Shown here in pieces: positions 7,854 through 17,140 of a stretch of 64,000 nucleotides of DNA. Source of the DNA: Streptomyces sp. CB02923 (GTDB taxonomy: Bacteria > Actinomycetota > Actinomycetes > Streptomycetales > Streptomycetaceae); NCBI RefSeq assembly GCF_001905005.1, contig NZ_LWKZ01000001.1:685775-749774 (forward strand), in the 5' to 3' direction. The stretch's first letter is position 1. Every line of letters starts with the position of its first letter. The position numbers and the translations under genes were made by a program. The notes beneath the pieces are model-generated. The model worked only from the letters and a program-made list of their open reading frames with translations. It ran no database searches and was not told the DNA's origin.

Positions 7854-10800
7854 TCACTCCACCACGTGCCGACCCTCGGGCTGCGCCGAGCAGGCCCTGC
7901 GGAACGCGCAGTGGGTGCAGTGCTGCCCCGTGGTGGGGGTGAAGCGCTCCTCCAGTACGCGGCCGGCGGCCGTGGCGAGCAGTTCGCCCGCCCACTCCCC
8001 GCCCGGCTGCGCCGGGGGCTCCCCCACGTCGATCGGCCCCTGTGCCTGGACGGCGGGGAGCGCGTCCCCGCCCTCCTTCTGCGGGGCGCCCAGCCGCAGG
8101 TGGACGAGTTCCGCGCCGCCCGTCGCGGGGCGCTGCCCTTCGAAGGCGGCGTCCACCGCGCCCGCGCGCACCGCCAGCTGGTACACGGCGAGCTGCGGGT
8201 GCCGGGCGACCTCCGGGCCGGTCGGCTTCTGCTTGCCGGTCTTGAAGTCGACGACGTACGCCCGGCCCTCCGCGTCCCGCTCGACGCGGTCCATGCTCCC
8301 CCGGATACGGACGGCGTATTCGCCCGCCTCAAGGGTGACGTCGAAGCCGTGCTCGGTCGCGACGGTCTCGCGGCCCAGCGTGCCGCGCTCCATCACGTGC
8401 CAGCGCAGGAAGCGCTCCAGCGCGGCGCGCGCGTTGTCCTTCTCCTGCCGTGACTTCCAGGGGGCGTCGAACGCGAGCGCGTCCCATACGGAGTCCAGGC
8501 GTTCCATCAGGACGGACAGGTCGGCGGGGGTACGGCCCGAGGCGACCTCGTCGGCGAGTACGTGGACGACGTTGCCGAAGCCCTGGGCGGCGGTCGCGGG
8601 CGCGTCCGCCTTCACCTCGCGCCCCAGGAACCACTGGAGTGCGCAGGTGTTGGCGAGCTGGTCCAGGGCGCTGCCGGACAGCGTCACGGGACGGTCGCGG
8701 TCGCGCAGCGGCACGGCGCTGTGCGTCGGCTCGTACAGGCCCCACCACTGGTCGGGGTGGGCGGCCGGCACCAGCGGCTGGCCCTCGTCGTCGCGCAGCG
8801 CCGCCAGCTTCGCCAGCCGTTGCGCGGCGGCCGCCCGCAGCGCCGGGGTGGCGTCCGGGTCGACGGTGGTGGCGCGCAGTTCCGCGACCAGCGCGGCGAC
8901 CGACAGCGGGCGGCGGGGGCGCCCGGTGACGTCCTGCGGCTCGACGCCCAGCTCGGTCAGAAAACGGGACGGCTGGTCGCCGTCGTCCGACGCGGCCTTG
9001 ACGGCGGTGACCACCAGGCGCTCGCGGGCCCGGGTCGCCGCCACGTAGAACAGCCGGCGCTCCTCGGTGAGCAGCGCGCCCGGGGGCAGCGGTTCGGCCA
9101 GTCCGTCACGGCCGATCCGGTCCGCCTCCAGGAGCGAGCCCCGACGGCGCAGGTCGGGCCAGAGCCCTTCCTGCACACCGGCCACGACGACGAGCCGCCA
9201 CTCCAGCCCCTTGGAACGGTGGGCCGTCATCAGGCGCACCGCGTCCGGGCGGACGGTCCGGCGGGTCAGGGTGTCGGCGGCGATGTCCTGGGCGTCCAGT
9301 TCCTCCAGGAAGTTCAGCGCGCCCCGGCCGCCGGTACGGGCCTCCGCGCGGGCGGCGGTCTCGAACAGCGCCACGACGGCGTCCAGGTCGCGGTCGGCGT
9401 TGCGGGCCGCCGCGCCGCCGCGCCGGGCGGTCCGCTCCAGCCGCTGCGACCAGGTGGGTGTGCCGTCCCAGAGCGTCCACAGGGCCTCTTCGGCGGTGCC
9501 GCCGCGCGCCAGCAGGACGCGGGTGGTGCGCAGCAGCTCGCCGAGCTGCCGTGCGCCCCGCGCGTACGCCGGATCGTGCGCGACCAGGCGCTCCGGTTCG
9601 GCGAGCGCCCGCGCGATCAGCTCGTCGGAGGGCCTCGGTACGTCCTGTCCGGCGGCCCGCTCCTCCTCCCGCAACGCCCGGCCGAGCCGGCGCAGGTCGG
9701 CGGCGTCCATACCGCCGAGGGGGGAAGTCAGCAGCTCTATGGCGGTTTCGGCGGAGAGCCCGGGGATGCCGGAGGACCCGGGGATGCCGGAGGGCCCGGA
9801 GAGTTCGGAGATCTCGGAGGGTCCGTGCGCCGCCTCGGGGGGCTGATCCCCCGATACGGCGGCGTCATCGGCAGCGTCATCGGCAGCGGTTTCGTCGGCG
9901 GAGGCCTCGTGGGCGGAGGCCTCGTCGTCGAGGGCCTCGTCGTCGGGGGCACCATCGGCAAGAGCCTCGTCGGCGAGGACGTCAACAGCGACAGCATCAT
10001 CGACCGAGGCGCCATCAGCCGGGACACCCGCAGCCGGAGCACCAGCCGCAGTCACCCCCGCAGTCCCCCCGGCAGTCACCGCCGAAGCCGCCACCCGCAG
10101 GGCCGTCAGCAGCGGTGCCACCGCGGGTTCCTGCCGCAGCGGCAGCTCGTCGCCGTCGATCTCCAGGGGCACACCGGCCGAGGTCAGGGCCCGGCGCACG
10201 CCGGGGAGGGACCGGCCGCCGGCGCGTACCAGGACGGCCATGTCGCGCCACGGCACGCCGTCCTCCAGGTGCGCGCGCCGCAGGATGTCCGCGACGTTGT
10301 CCAGCTCGGCACCCGGTGTCGGGTACGTGTAGACCTCGACGCGGCCCCCGTCCCGTACCGCCGCGAGGTCGCGGTGCGCCCGCACCGCGCGGGCCGGCAG
10401 GCGGGTCAGCGGCATACGGGCGGTGAGCCGGCGTGTGGCCGCCAGGAGGGCCGCGCCCGAGCGGCGGGAGGTGCCGAGCACCTCGACCGGGGCCGGTGTG
10501 CCGTCCCTGTGCGGGAACGCCGCCGGGAAGTCGAGGATGCCGTTGACGTCGGCGCCGCGGAAGGCGTAGATCGACTGGTCGGGGTCGCCGAAGGCGACGA
10601 GCGTACGGCCGCCTCCGGCCAGCGCGGCGAGCAGCCGTGCCTGTGAGGCGTCCGTGTCCTGGTACTCGTCGACGAACACCGCGTCGTAGCGCGCGGCCAG
10701 CTGAGCCGCGACCTCGTCGCGCTCCGCCAGGAGTACCGCGCGGTGCACGAGTTCGGCGTAGTCCAGCATGCCCTGGGCGTCCAGTACGTCCAGGTACTCG

Positions 10801-11489
10801 GTGAGGAATCCGGCCGCCGCTCCCCAGTCGGGCCGCCCCGTACGGCGCGCGAAGTCGGCGAGCGCGTCCGGGCCCAGCCCCAGCTCGCGGCTGCGCGCAA
10901 GCACCGCGCGGACCTCGTCGGCGAAGCCGCGCGTCGTCAGGCAGGCCCGCAGTTCGTCCGGCCAGCGCACCCTGGCCCGCCCGGCGGCCGCCAGTCCGGC
11001 CTGCCCTTCGAGCAGCTCGCGCACGACGAGGTCCTGCTCGGGGCCCGACAGCAGCCGCAGCGGGTCGGCGAACAGGTCGGCGTCCTGGTGGGCCCGTACG
11101 AGCGCGTAGCAGTACGAGTGGAAGGTGGTGGCCTGCGGGGCGGCGGAGCTGCCCAGGCGGGCGGCGATCCGGTCCCGCAGTTCGACGGCGGCCTTGCGGC
11201 TGAAGGTCAGCACGAGGAGCCGTTCGGGGTCGGCACCGTCCCGTACCCGGCGGGCGACCGCCTCCACGAGTGTCGTGGTCTTGCCCGTACCGGGACCGGC
11301 GAGCACCAGCAGCGGCCCGGTGCCATGGTCAACCACAGCGCGCTGGCGTGCGTCCAAAGCAGGAGGGTCCGTCGGTCCCGGCCGGGTACGCACCAGTCGG
11401 TACGCGCCGGTGGCATCCCGCCGCGCCGACCGCCGGCGCGGCTGCGCGGACGGCACGGCCGAGGCCGAGGCCGAGAAGGAGGAACTCAC
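7854..11489 (-). CDS. adnA: AdnA-like ATP-dependent helicase-nuclease subunit
   Basis: Partner of adnB: an SF1 helicase N-terminal half (Walker A GPGTGKTTT at about residues 65-72; VDEYQDTD motif II; FGDPDQSIYAFRG motif III) and a C-terminal PDDEXK nuclease (YVVDFKTGK). One cysteine precedes the nuclease core (NTCALQWF) and three follow it (HCTHCAFRRAC), the four-Cys pattern of Fe-S-stabilised AddB/Cas4-type nucleases. It starts at GTG 11489. An Ala/Asp/Glu-rich insert (about residues 460-580) with DEAS and SGIPG repeats interrupts the motor domain and explains the length of 1211 aa against about 1050 in mycobacteria. It lies directly upstream of adnB, as in mycobacteria. Confidence 0.92.
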   Translation of the reverse strand: MSSSFSASASAVPSAQPRRRSARRDATGAYRLVRTRPGPTDPPALDARQRAVVDHGTGPLLVLAGPGTGKTTTLVEAVARRVRDGADPERLLVLTFSRKAAVELRDRIAARLGSSAAPQATTFHSYCYALVRAHQDADLFADPLRLLSGPEQDLVVRELLEGQAGLAAAGRARVRWPDELRACLTTRGFADEVRAVLARSRELGLGPDALADFARRTGRPDWGAAAGFLTEYLDVLDAQGMLDYAELVHRAVLLAERDEVAAQLAARYDAVFVDEYQDTDASQARLLAALAGGGRTLVAFGDPDQSIYAFRGADVNGILDFPAAFPHRDGTPAPVEVLGTSRRSGAALLAATRRLTARMPLTRLPARAVRAHRDLAAVRDGGRVEVYTYPTPGAELDNVADILRRAHLEDGVPWRDMAVLVRAGGRSLPGVRRALTSAGVPLEIDGDELPLRQEPAVAPLLTALRVAASAVTAGGTAGVTAAGAPAAGVPADGASVDDAVAVDVLADEALADGAPDDEALDDEASAHEASADETAADDAADDAAVSGDQPPEAAHGPSEISELSGPSGIPGSSGIPGLSAETAIELLTSPLGGMDAADLRRLGRALREEERAAGQDVPRPSDELIARALAEPERLVAHDPAYARGARQLGELLRTTRVLLARGGTAEEALWTLWDGTPTWSQRLERTARRGGAAARNADRDLDAVVALFETAARAEARTGGRGALNFLEELDAQDIAADTLTRRTVRPDAVRLMTAHRSKGLEWRLVVVAGVQEGLWPDLRRRGSLLEADRIGRDGLAEPLPPGALLTEERRLFYVAATRARERLVVTAVKAASDDGDQPSRFLTELGVEPQDVTGRPRRPLSVAALVAELRATTVDPDATPALRAAAAQRLAKLAALRDDEGQPLVPAAHPDQWWGLYEPTHSAVPLRDRDRPVTLSGSALDQLANTCALQWFLGREVKADAPATAAQGFGNVVHVLADEVASGRTPADLSVLMERLDSVWDALAFDAPWKSRQEKDNARAALERFLRWHVMERGTLGRETVATEHGFDVTLEAGEYAVRIRGSMDRVERDAEGRAYVVDFKTGKQKPTGPEVARHPQLAVYQLAVRAGAVDAAFEGQRPATGGAELVHLRLGAPQKEGGDALPAVQAQGPIDVGEPPAQPGGEWAGELLATAAGRVLEERFTPTTGQHCTHCAFRRACSAQPEGRHVVE

Positions 11490-12017
11490 GTGGTTCGCCG
11501 GTCCTGGGAGGAGGTGCTGGTCGTGGTGCGCACCGCGGTGCGGGGCGTGCCGGTGCGGCCACCGCGCCGGTCGCCGGGCGGCGGGGCGGTGGTGCGGGCC
11601 GTGCCCGACGCTACGCCAGGTGGCGCACGAGCCGCAGTCCGTCCCACGACGGTACGACGGATGCGTACGTCCGTGTCGGATACGCCGGACGGGTCAGGTG
11701 TACCGGAGGGGTCAGGTGCGCCGAACGGGACAGATGTACCGGACGGGTCAAGTGCGCCGAACGGGACAGGCGCGCCAGGTGCGCCGAACGGGTCAAGCCC
11801 GCCGGACAGGTCAGCAGCGCCCTACAGGCCGGATGCACCGAACCTCCCGGGACCACCGCGCGCCGGCCCCACGTCCCCCGAACGGCCGCCCCACGGAGTC
11901 ACGCGCTCCCCTCCGGCACCCCACCGAACCCCGCGCGCCGCCCCCGCCACCCCCGGCCTCCCGCAGTCCCGGCCCCTCCCACGCTCACGTCCCCGGAATG
12001 CCGCGGCAACGGCGCCC
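11490..12017. other. 528-bp gap upstream of adnA
   Basis: No convincing gene. Plus-strand frames stay open through it, but only as a continuation of shadow frames of the alkyltransferase-like gene. It contains the 18-bp repeat array at 11685-11819 and C-rich sequence (11820-11990). The adnA promoter must lie here; I do not see a consensus one. Confidence 0.5.
11685..11819. repeat. 18-bp tandem repeat array
   Basis: About seven copies of an 18-bp unit of the form CCGRACGGGWCAGGTGYR, with one half-unit (CCAGGTGCG) interrupting the sixth boundary. The period is a multiple of three. It lies between adnA and the alkyltransferase-like gene. Confidence 0.85.
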
Positions 12018-12512
12018 TCAGCCGCCCGCCCCCGGATCGCTCCCGTCCCAGCGGGCCCGCCGCATGTCGAGGCGCGGGACGTGGCCCTCGGCGGACCGGG
12101 CGGCCTCGCGCAGCGGAGTGCCTTCCTCCCGGTAGTGCGCCATCGCGCGCAGCTCACTGCCCGGCAGGAACTGCCCGTCGGCGCGCACGACGCGCCACCA
12201 CGGCACGGCGCCCCCGTACAGGGCCATCACCCGCCCGACCTGGCGCGGTCCGCCCACGGTCCGCCGGCCGCCGGTCCCCGGAGGGTCTTCGCCGGAGGGC
12301 GGCTCCTCCCCCGCGAGCCACTCGGCGACGTCGCCGTAGGTCATCACCCGCCCGGACGGAATCAGCTCCGCGACGCCGAGGACCCGTTCCGCGTATTCGG
12401 GGATCTCCTCGGCGCCGGGGCCGGGCGAGCCCTCCCCGGCGCCGGAGGCCCCGGCCGGGTCCCCGTCGCGCTCGCCGCCGCACTCGGGAATGTCTCCCGC
12501 TGTCCCACTCAT
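12018..12512 (-). CDS. Alkyltransferase-like protein (ATL, MGMT-fold without catalytic Cys)
   Basis: A 164 aa protein with a 6-O-methylguanine-DNA methyltransferase DNA-binding domain: helix-turn-helix (LIPSGRVMTYGDVAEWLAG, about 50-68) and a recognition/active-site segment. The active-site PCHR of true MGMT is replaced by VPWWRVV, so a Trp stands where the alkyl-acceptor Cys would be. This is the defining feature of ATL proteins, which bind O6-alkylguanine and hand it to nucleotide excision repair. The C-terminal LRREG-type loop corresponds to YREEGTPLREA. The N-terminal 35 residues are a Gly/Pro/Glu-rich extension, and an in-frame ATG at 12521 is an alternative start. It matches the position of recalled Rv3204. 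Confidence 0.9.
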   Translation of the reverse strand: MSGTAGDIPECGGERDGDPAGASGAGEGSPGPGAEEIPEYAERVLGVAELIPSGRVMTYGDVAEWLAGEEPPSGEDPPGTGGRRTVGGPRQVGRVMALYGGAVPWWRVVRADGQFLPGSELRAMAHYREEGTPLREAARSAEGHVPRLDMRRARWDGSDPGAGG

Positions 12513-12685
12513 TCGGCCCATCCTGCACCACACCACCGACAGTCCCGCCCCGCCCGCGCCGTGGCCCGCCGACGGCGTGCGCGGGCGGGCACGGGGGCGT
12601 ATGTTCCGTTTCCCGGCCCTTCGAAATGCACCCTGATGCCCCCCACCGCCTCGCGGCCATGCCACCATCTTCCGGGCGGTGACTG

Positions 12686-15600
12686 GTGATACGAGATCAA
12701 AAAGAGACGGCCGAACAGCAGGGTGCGGTGCCTCCATGGGAGGCCGGCACCCCTGAGGCGCTGTCCTCCGCCACCCCCGCCCGGGGGGACGGAAAACCAC
12801 GGGGGAAGCCGTCACAGGCTTCCGAGACCGAAAAGGCGAGCACGATCGAGAAGGCCGGAAGAGCCGACGAGTCCGCGACCCCGCAGGGGCCGGACCAGCC
12901 CCGCCGGGCCGACACGGCGACCGCTTCCACCGGAGCGGGGGACGCGGCAGAAGAGGAACGCACCGCCGACGGAGCGGCCGGCACCGACGTAGCGGAACGC
13001 GCCGCCGACGGAGCAGCCGGCACCGACGTATCCGGCACGACCGGCAAAGCCGCCAAATCTGCCAGACCCGCCCGCTCCGACAGGTCCGAACGGCCCGCCC
13101 CATCCCACGACCACGTGGGCAGCGAGTTCCACGTCGACCAGGTCTCCGGGGACGAGCCGCTGCTGCCGGCCCGTGTGCACCGCCCGTCCGACCTGATGCG
13201 CCTGCTCCTCGGCATCGTCGGCATCGCGCTGGTGCTGCTGCTGGCCACCTTCGCGCACGGCACGACCCAGGGTCTCCAGCGCGACATCGGCGAGGGCGCC
13301 GGGATGGCGCCGCGGCTGCTGATCAACTTCGCCGGGCTGGCGTCGAGCGTGGCCGTACTGATCGTGCCGGTGGCCTTCGCCGTCGAACGGCTGATCAAAC
13401 GGGACGGGCTGCGGATCGCGGACGGTGTGCTGGCCGCGGTCCTCGCGCACGGCGTCTCGCTCGCCACCGATCTGTGGGTCGCCGAGGCCGCCCCGAAGTC
13501 CATCCAGGTCGCGCTGACGCAGCCGCTGGCCAACGGCGGGCTGACCCCGCCGGTGCACAGTTATCTCGCGCCGGTCATCGCGTACATGACCGCGGTGGGG
13601 ATGTCGCGGCGCCCGCGCTGGCGGGTGGCGATGTGGTGCGTGCTGCTGCTCGACGCCTTCGCCGTGCTCGTGGGCCGCTACACGACGCCGTTCGCCATCG
13701 TCACCACCATCCTCATCGGCTGGACGGTGGCCTTCGGGACGCTCTACGCGGTGGGCTCGCCCAATGTGCGGCCCACCGGCCAGAACCTCCTCGCCGGCCT
13801 GCGCCGGGTCGGTTTCCACCCGGTCAGCGCGGTGCGCGCCGAGGACATCGGCAACCCCGAGCACCCGGAGCACGCCGACCGCGGCCGCCGCTACATCGTC
13901 ACCCTGGAGGACGGCCCGCCCATCGACGTGACCGTCGTGGACCGCGAGCGGCAGGCCCAGGGCTTCTTCTACCGCGTCTGGCGGCGGCTGTCGCTGCGCG
14001 GCATCAATCAGCGCCGCAGCCTGCAGTCCCTGCGCCAGGCGCTGGAGCAGGAGGCGCTGCTGGCGTACGCGGCCATCGCGGCCGGTGCCAACGCGCCGAA
14101 GCTGATCGCCACCTCCGAGCTGGGCCCGGACGCCGTGATGCTCGTATACGAGCACATCGACGGCCGGCCGATGGACTCGCTGCCGGACGAGGAGATCACC
14201 GGCGAGCTGATGCGCAACGCCTGGCGGCAGGTGGCGGCGCTCCAGTCGCGGCGGATCGCGCACCGGCGCCTGGTGGGTGACGCCCTCCTGGTGGATCGTT
14301 CCGGCAGGATTTTCCTGACCGATCTGCGCGGCGGTGAGATCGCGGCGGGCGACCTGGTGCTGCGGATGGACATCGCGCAGCTGCTGACCACGTTCGCGCT
14401 GCGGGTCGGCGCCGAGCGGGCGGTGGCCGCCGCCCTCGACGCGCTCGGCCCGGACGCGGTCGCCGACAGCCTGCCGCTGCTCCAGCCGATCGCCCTCAGC
14501 CGCACCACCCGGTCCACGCTGCGTCAGCTGGCGCGCGAACGCTCCGCGCGGGAGCGCGAGGCGGTCCTGGAGGCGTCGCGCGCCGCCAAGGAACGCAAGG
14601 CCGCCGAGGCGGCCCGGCGGGAGGGCGCGCACGCCGAGGCGGGGCCGGGCAACCGCAAGGCGCAGCGCGCCGAGAAGCACGCCGAGCGGCGGGCGGTCGA
14701 CGAGGCGCTGGAGGAGGCCCGCGAGGAGGACCTGCTGTCGCAGATCCGCCAGCAGGTGCTGCTGATCCGGCCGACGGCGCCGGTCGAGCCGGCCCGCCTG
14801 GAACGGGTCCGGCCGCGCACCCTCGTCAGCTGGATCGCCGGTGTCTTCGCCGCGTACTTCCTGCTCTCGCAGATCACCCACGCCAACTTCGGCCAGGTCG
14901 TCGGCGAGGCCCAGTGGCTGTGGGTGGTGGCGGCGATGGCCTTCTCGGCGCTGACCTACCCGGCGGCGGCGATGAGCCTGCTCGGCTTCGTACCGGAGAA
15001 GGTGTCCTTCCTGCGGGCGGCCATCGCGCAGGTGGCGGGCAACTTCGTCAAGCTGGTCGCGCCCGCCGCGGTGGGCGGCGTGGCGCTCAACACCCGCTTC
15101 CTGCAACGCTCCGGCATCCGGCCCGGTCTGGCGGTGGCGAGCGTCGGCGCGTCCCAGCTGTTCGGCCTCGGCTGCCACATCGTGCTGCTGCTGACCTTCG
15201 GCTATCTGACCGGCACCGAGCGCACGCCGTCGCTGTCGCCGTCCCGCGCGGTCATCGCGGGCCTGCTGACGGCCGCCGTGCTGGTGCTGGTGGTCACCGC
15301 CGTGCCGGTGCTGCGCAAGTTCATCGCCACGCGCGTACGGTCGCTGTTCGCGGGCGTGGTGCCGCGGATACTCGACGTCCTCCAGCGCCCGAAGAAGCTG
15401 GCGGTCGGCATCAGCGGCACGCTGCTGCTCACGGCGGCGAACGTGATGTGCCTGGACGCCTCGATCCGCGCGTTCGGCGGTGGCGGGCAGCTGAGTTACG
15501 CGGCCATCGCGGTGGTGTTCCTCGCGGGCAACGCGGTGGGGTCGGCGGCGCCCACCCCCGGCGGTGTGGCGGCCATCGAGACGGCGCTGACCGGCACCCT

Positions 15601-15730
15601 GACGCTGGCCGGGCTCACCCCGGACATCGCCTTCCCCGCGGTGCTGCTCTTCCGGCTGATGACGTTCTGGCTGCCGGTGCTGCCGGGCTGGATCTCCTTC
15701 ACGCACCTGACCCGCAAGGGCCAGATCTGA
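12686..15730 (+). CDS. Large membrane protein: kinase-like domain plus LPG-synthase-type membrane domain
   Basis: A 1014 aa integral membrane protein starting at GTG 12686 (VIRDQK), without a strong ribosome-binding site. Residues 1-150 are disordered and repetitive (ADGAAGTDV repeats). Residues about 170-360 hold several membrane segments. About 430-610 is soluble and resembles a degenerate protein-kinase/ABC1-like fold (ALLAYAAIAAGANAPKLI, YEHIDGRPM, then IFLTDLRGG in the place of a DFG-like loop). About 610-700 is a charged coiled-coil-like stretch. Residues about 710-1010 carry the seven to eight membrane helices of the UPF0104/lysylphosphatidylglycerol-synthase membrane family, including GSAAPTPGGVAAIE. 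The likely role is lipid transport or modification at the cell membrane; the substrate is unknown. Confidence 0.8.
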   Translation: MIRDQKETAEQQGAVPPWEAGTPEALSSATPARGDGKPRGKPSQASETEKASTIEKAGRADESATPQGPDQPRRADTATASTGAGDAAEEERTADGAAGTDVAERAADGAAGTDVSGTTGKAAKSARPARSDRSERPAPSHDHVGSEFHVDQVSGDEPLLPARVHRPSDLMRLLLGIVGIALVLLLATFAHGTTQGLQRDIGEGAGMAPRLLINFAGLASSVAVLIVPVAFAVERLIKRDGLRIADGVLAAVLAHGVSLATDLWVAEAAPKSIQVALTQPLANGGLTPPVHSYLAPVIAYMTAVGMSRRPRWRVAMWCVLLLDAFAVLVGRYTTPFAIVTTILIGWTVAFGTLYAVGSPNVRPTGQNLLAGLRRVGFHPVSAVRAEDIGNPEHPEHADRGRRYIVTLEDGPPIDVTVVDRERQAQGFFYRVWRRLSLRGINQRRSLQSLRQALEQEALLAYAAIAAGANAPKLIATSELGPDAVMLVYEHIDGRPMDSLPDEEITGELMRNAWRQVAALQSRRIAHRRLVGDALLVDRSGRIFLTDLRGGEIAAGDLVLRMDIAQLLTTFALRVGAERAVAAALDALGPDAVADSLPLLQPIALSRTTRSTLRQLARERSAREREAVLEASRAAKERKAAEAARREGAHAEAGPGNRKAQRAEKHAERRAVDEALEEAREEDLLSQIRQQVLLIRPTAPVEPARLERVRPRTLVSWIAGVFAAYFLLSQITHANFGQVVGEAQWLWVVAAMAFSALTYPAAAMSLLGFVPEKVSFLRAAIAQVAGNFVKLVAPAAVGGVALNTRFLQRSGIRPGLAVASVGASQLFGLGCHIVLLLTFGYLTGTERTPSLSPSRAVIAGLLTAAVLVLVVTAVPVLRKFIATRVRSLFAGVVPRILDVLQRPKKLAVGISGTLLLTAANVMCLDASIRAFGGGGQLSYAAIAVVFLAGNAVGSAAPTPGGVAAIETALTGTLTLAGLTPDIAFPAVLLFRLMTFWLPVLPGWISFTHLTRKGQI

Positions 15731-15804
15731 ACCGAGGGTCCGAGCCGGACACCCCGTACGAGCCGGACACCCCGTACGGCGAAGGGGCCGCGGCCCGTAC
15801 GGCA

Positions 15805-15838
15805 AAGGGTCCGCACACCACCTGGTGTGCGGACCCTT
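15805..15838. terminator. Strong bidirectional terminator
   Basis: Perfect 16-bp stem (AAGGGTCCGCACACCA and its complement) with a 2-nt centre, placed between convergent genes (stops at 15730 and 15863). A 17-bp direct repeat (CGGACACCCCGTACG-type) precedes it. Confidence 0.9.
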
Positions 15839-15862
15839 GTGCGCGGTGCGGCCGGGAGCCGG

Positions 15863-17041
15863 TCAGTAGACCGGCTTCTCCGGCTCGACCGTGTTGACCC
15901 AGCCGATGACGCCGCCGCCGACGTGCACCGCGTCCGCGAAGCCCGCGGACTTCAGGACGGCGAGCACCTCGGCGGAGCGGACGCCCGTCTTGCAGTGCAG
16001 GACGATCTTCTTGTCCTGCGGGAGGTCCTGGAGGGCGCTGCCCATCAGGAACTCGTTCTTCGGGATCAGCTTGGCGCCGGGGATCGAGACGATCTCGTAC
16101 TCGTTCGGCTCGCGGACGTCGATGATCTCGATCTTCTCGTCCGTGTCGATCCACTCCTTGAGCTGCCGGGGAGTGATCGTGGAGCCGGCCGCCGCCTCCT
16201 GGGCCTCTTCGGACACGACGCCGCAGAAGGCCTCGTAGTCGATGAGTTCGGTGACGGTCGGGTTCTCGCCGCAGATCGCGCAGTCGGGGTCCTTGCGGAC
16301 CTTGACCTGGCGGTACGTCATCTCCAGCGCGTCGTAGATCATCAGGCGGCCGACCAGCGGGTCACCGATGCCGGCTAGCAGCTTGATCGCCTCGTTGACC
16401 TGGATGGAGCCGATGGACGCGCACAGGACGCCCAGCACGCCGCCCTCGGCGCAGGAGGGGACCATGCCGGGGGGCGGGGGCTCCGGGTACAGGCAGCGGT
16501 AACAGGGGCCGTGCTCGCTCCAGAAGACCGAGGCCTGGCCGTCGAAACGGTAGATCGAGCCCCAGACGTACGGCTTGTTCAGCAGCACGCAGGCGTCGTT
16601 GACCAGGTAACGGGTGGCGAAGTTGTCCGTGCCGTCGACGATCAGGTCGTACTGGGCGAAGAGGTCCATGACATTGGTGGAGTCGAGGCGCTCTTCGTGC
16701 AGGTTGACCGTGACGTACGGGTTGATGCCCAGCACCGTGTCCTTGGCGGACGCGGCCTTGGAGCGGCCGATGTCCGCCTGGCTGTGGATGATCTGGCGCT
16801 GGAGGTTGGACTCGTCGACCTCGTCGAACTCCACGATGCCGAGGGTGCCGACGCCCGCCGCGGCCAGGTACATCAGCGCGGGCGAGCCCAGTCCGCCGGC
16901 GCCGACGCACAGCACCTTGGCGTTCTTCAGCCGCTTCTGCCCGTCCATCCCGACATCCGGGATGATCAGGTGGCGGGAGTACCTGCGGACCTCGTCGACG
17001 GTGAGCTCCGATGCGGGCTCGACCAGGGGTGGCAGCGACAC
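15863..17041 (-). CDS. moeZ: MoeZ: adenylyltransferase/sulfurtransferase
   Basis: A 392 aa two-domain enzyme. The N-terminal ThiF/MoeB/E1 domain has the GAGGLGSPAL nucleotide-binding loop, DGTDNFATRYL, and two zinc CxxC pairs (CYRC and CAIC). The C-terminal rhodanese domain has the persulfide Cys in LHCKTGVRS. It adenylates the C-terminal glycine of ubiquitin-like sulfur carriers (MoaD, ThiS, CysO) and then transfers sulfur, serving molybdopterin, thiamine, cysteine and some natural-product pathways. GTG 17041 (VSLPPLVEP) gives the usual length; the frame is open to 17092. Neighbourhood matches recalled Rv3206c. Confidence 0.95.
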   Translation of the reverse strand: MSLPPLVEPASELTVDEVRRYSRHLIIPDVGMDGQKRLKNAKVLCVGAGGLGSPALMYLAAAGVGTLGIVEFDEVDESNLQRQIIHSQADIGRSKAASAKDTVLGINPYVTVNLHEERLDSTNVMDLFAQYDLIVDGTDNFATRYLVNDACVLLNKPYVWGSIYRFDGQASVFWSEHGPCYRCLYPEPPPPGMVPSCAEGGVLGVLCASIGSIQVNEAIKLLAGIGDPLVGRLMIYDALEMTYRQVKVRKDPDCAICGENPTVTELIDYEAFCGVVSEEAQEAAAGSTITPRQLKEWIDTDEKIEIIDVREPNEYEIVSIPGAKLIPKNEFLMGSALQDLPQDKKIVLHCKTGVRSAEVLAVLKSAGFADAVHVGGGVIGWVNTVEPEKPVY

Positions 17042-17140
17042 GGGGACTCCGTTTGTCGGTATCTCGATGGGCGACCCCCCGCCCCGGGGCACCCCGGAGC
17101 AAGGGACGGTGGTCTTCCCGTAACACTGCCACGCCCTTCT

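Noticed and set aside
10743..12689. Long plus-strand frame across the adnA start, the 18-bp repeat array and the alkyltransferase-like gene
   Set aside because: It is the shadow of two well-supported minus-strand genes; no start signal and no recognisable domain.
12812..15805. 997-codon minus-strand frame opposite the large membrane protein
   Set aside because: His/Arg/Gln-rich composition typical of an antisense shadow in high-GC DNA; the plus-strand gene has clear domains and membrane helices.
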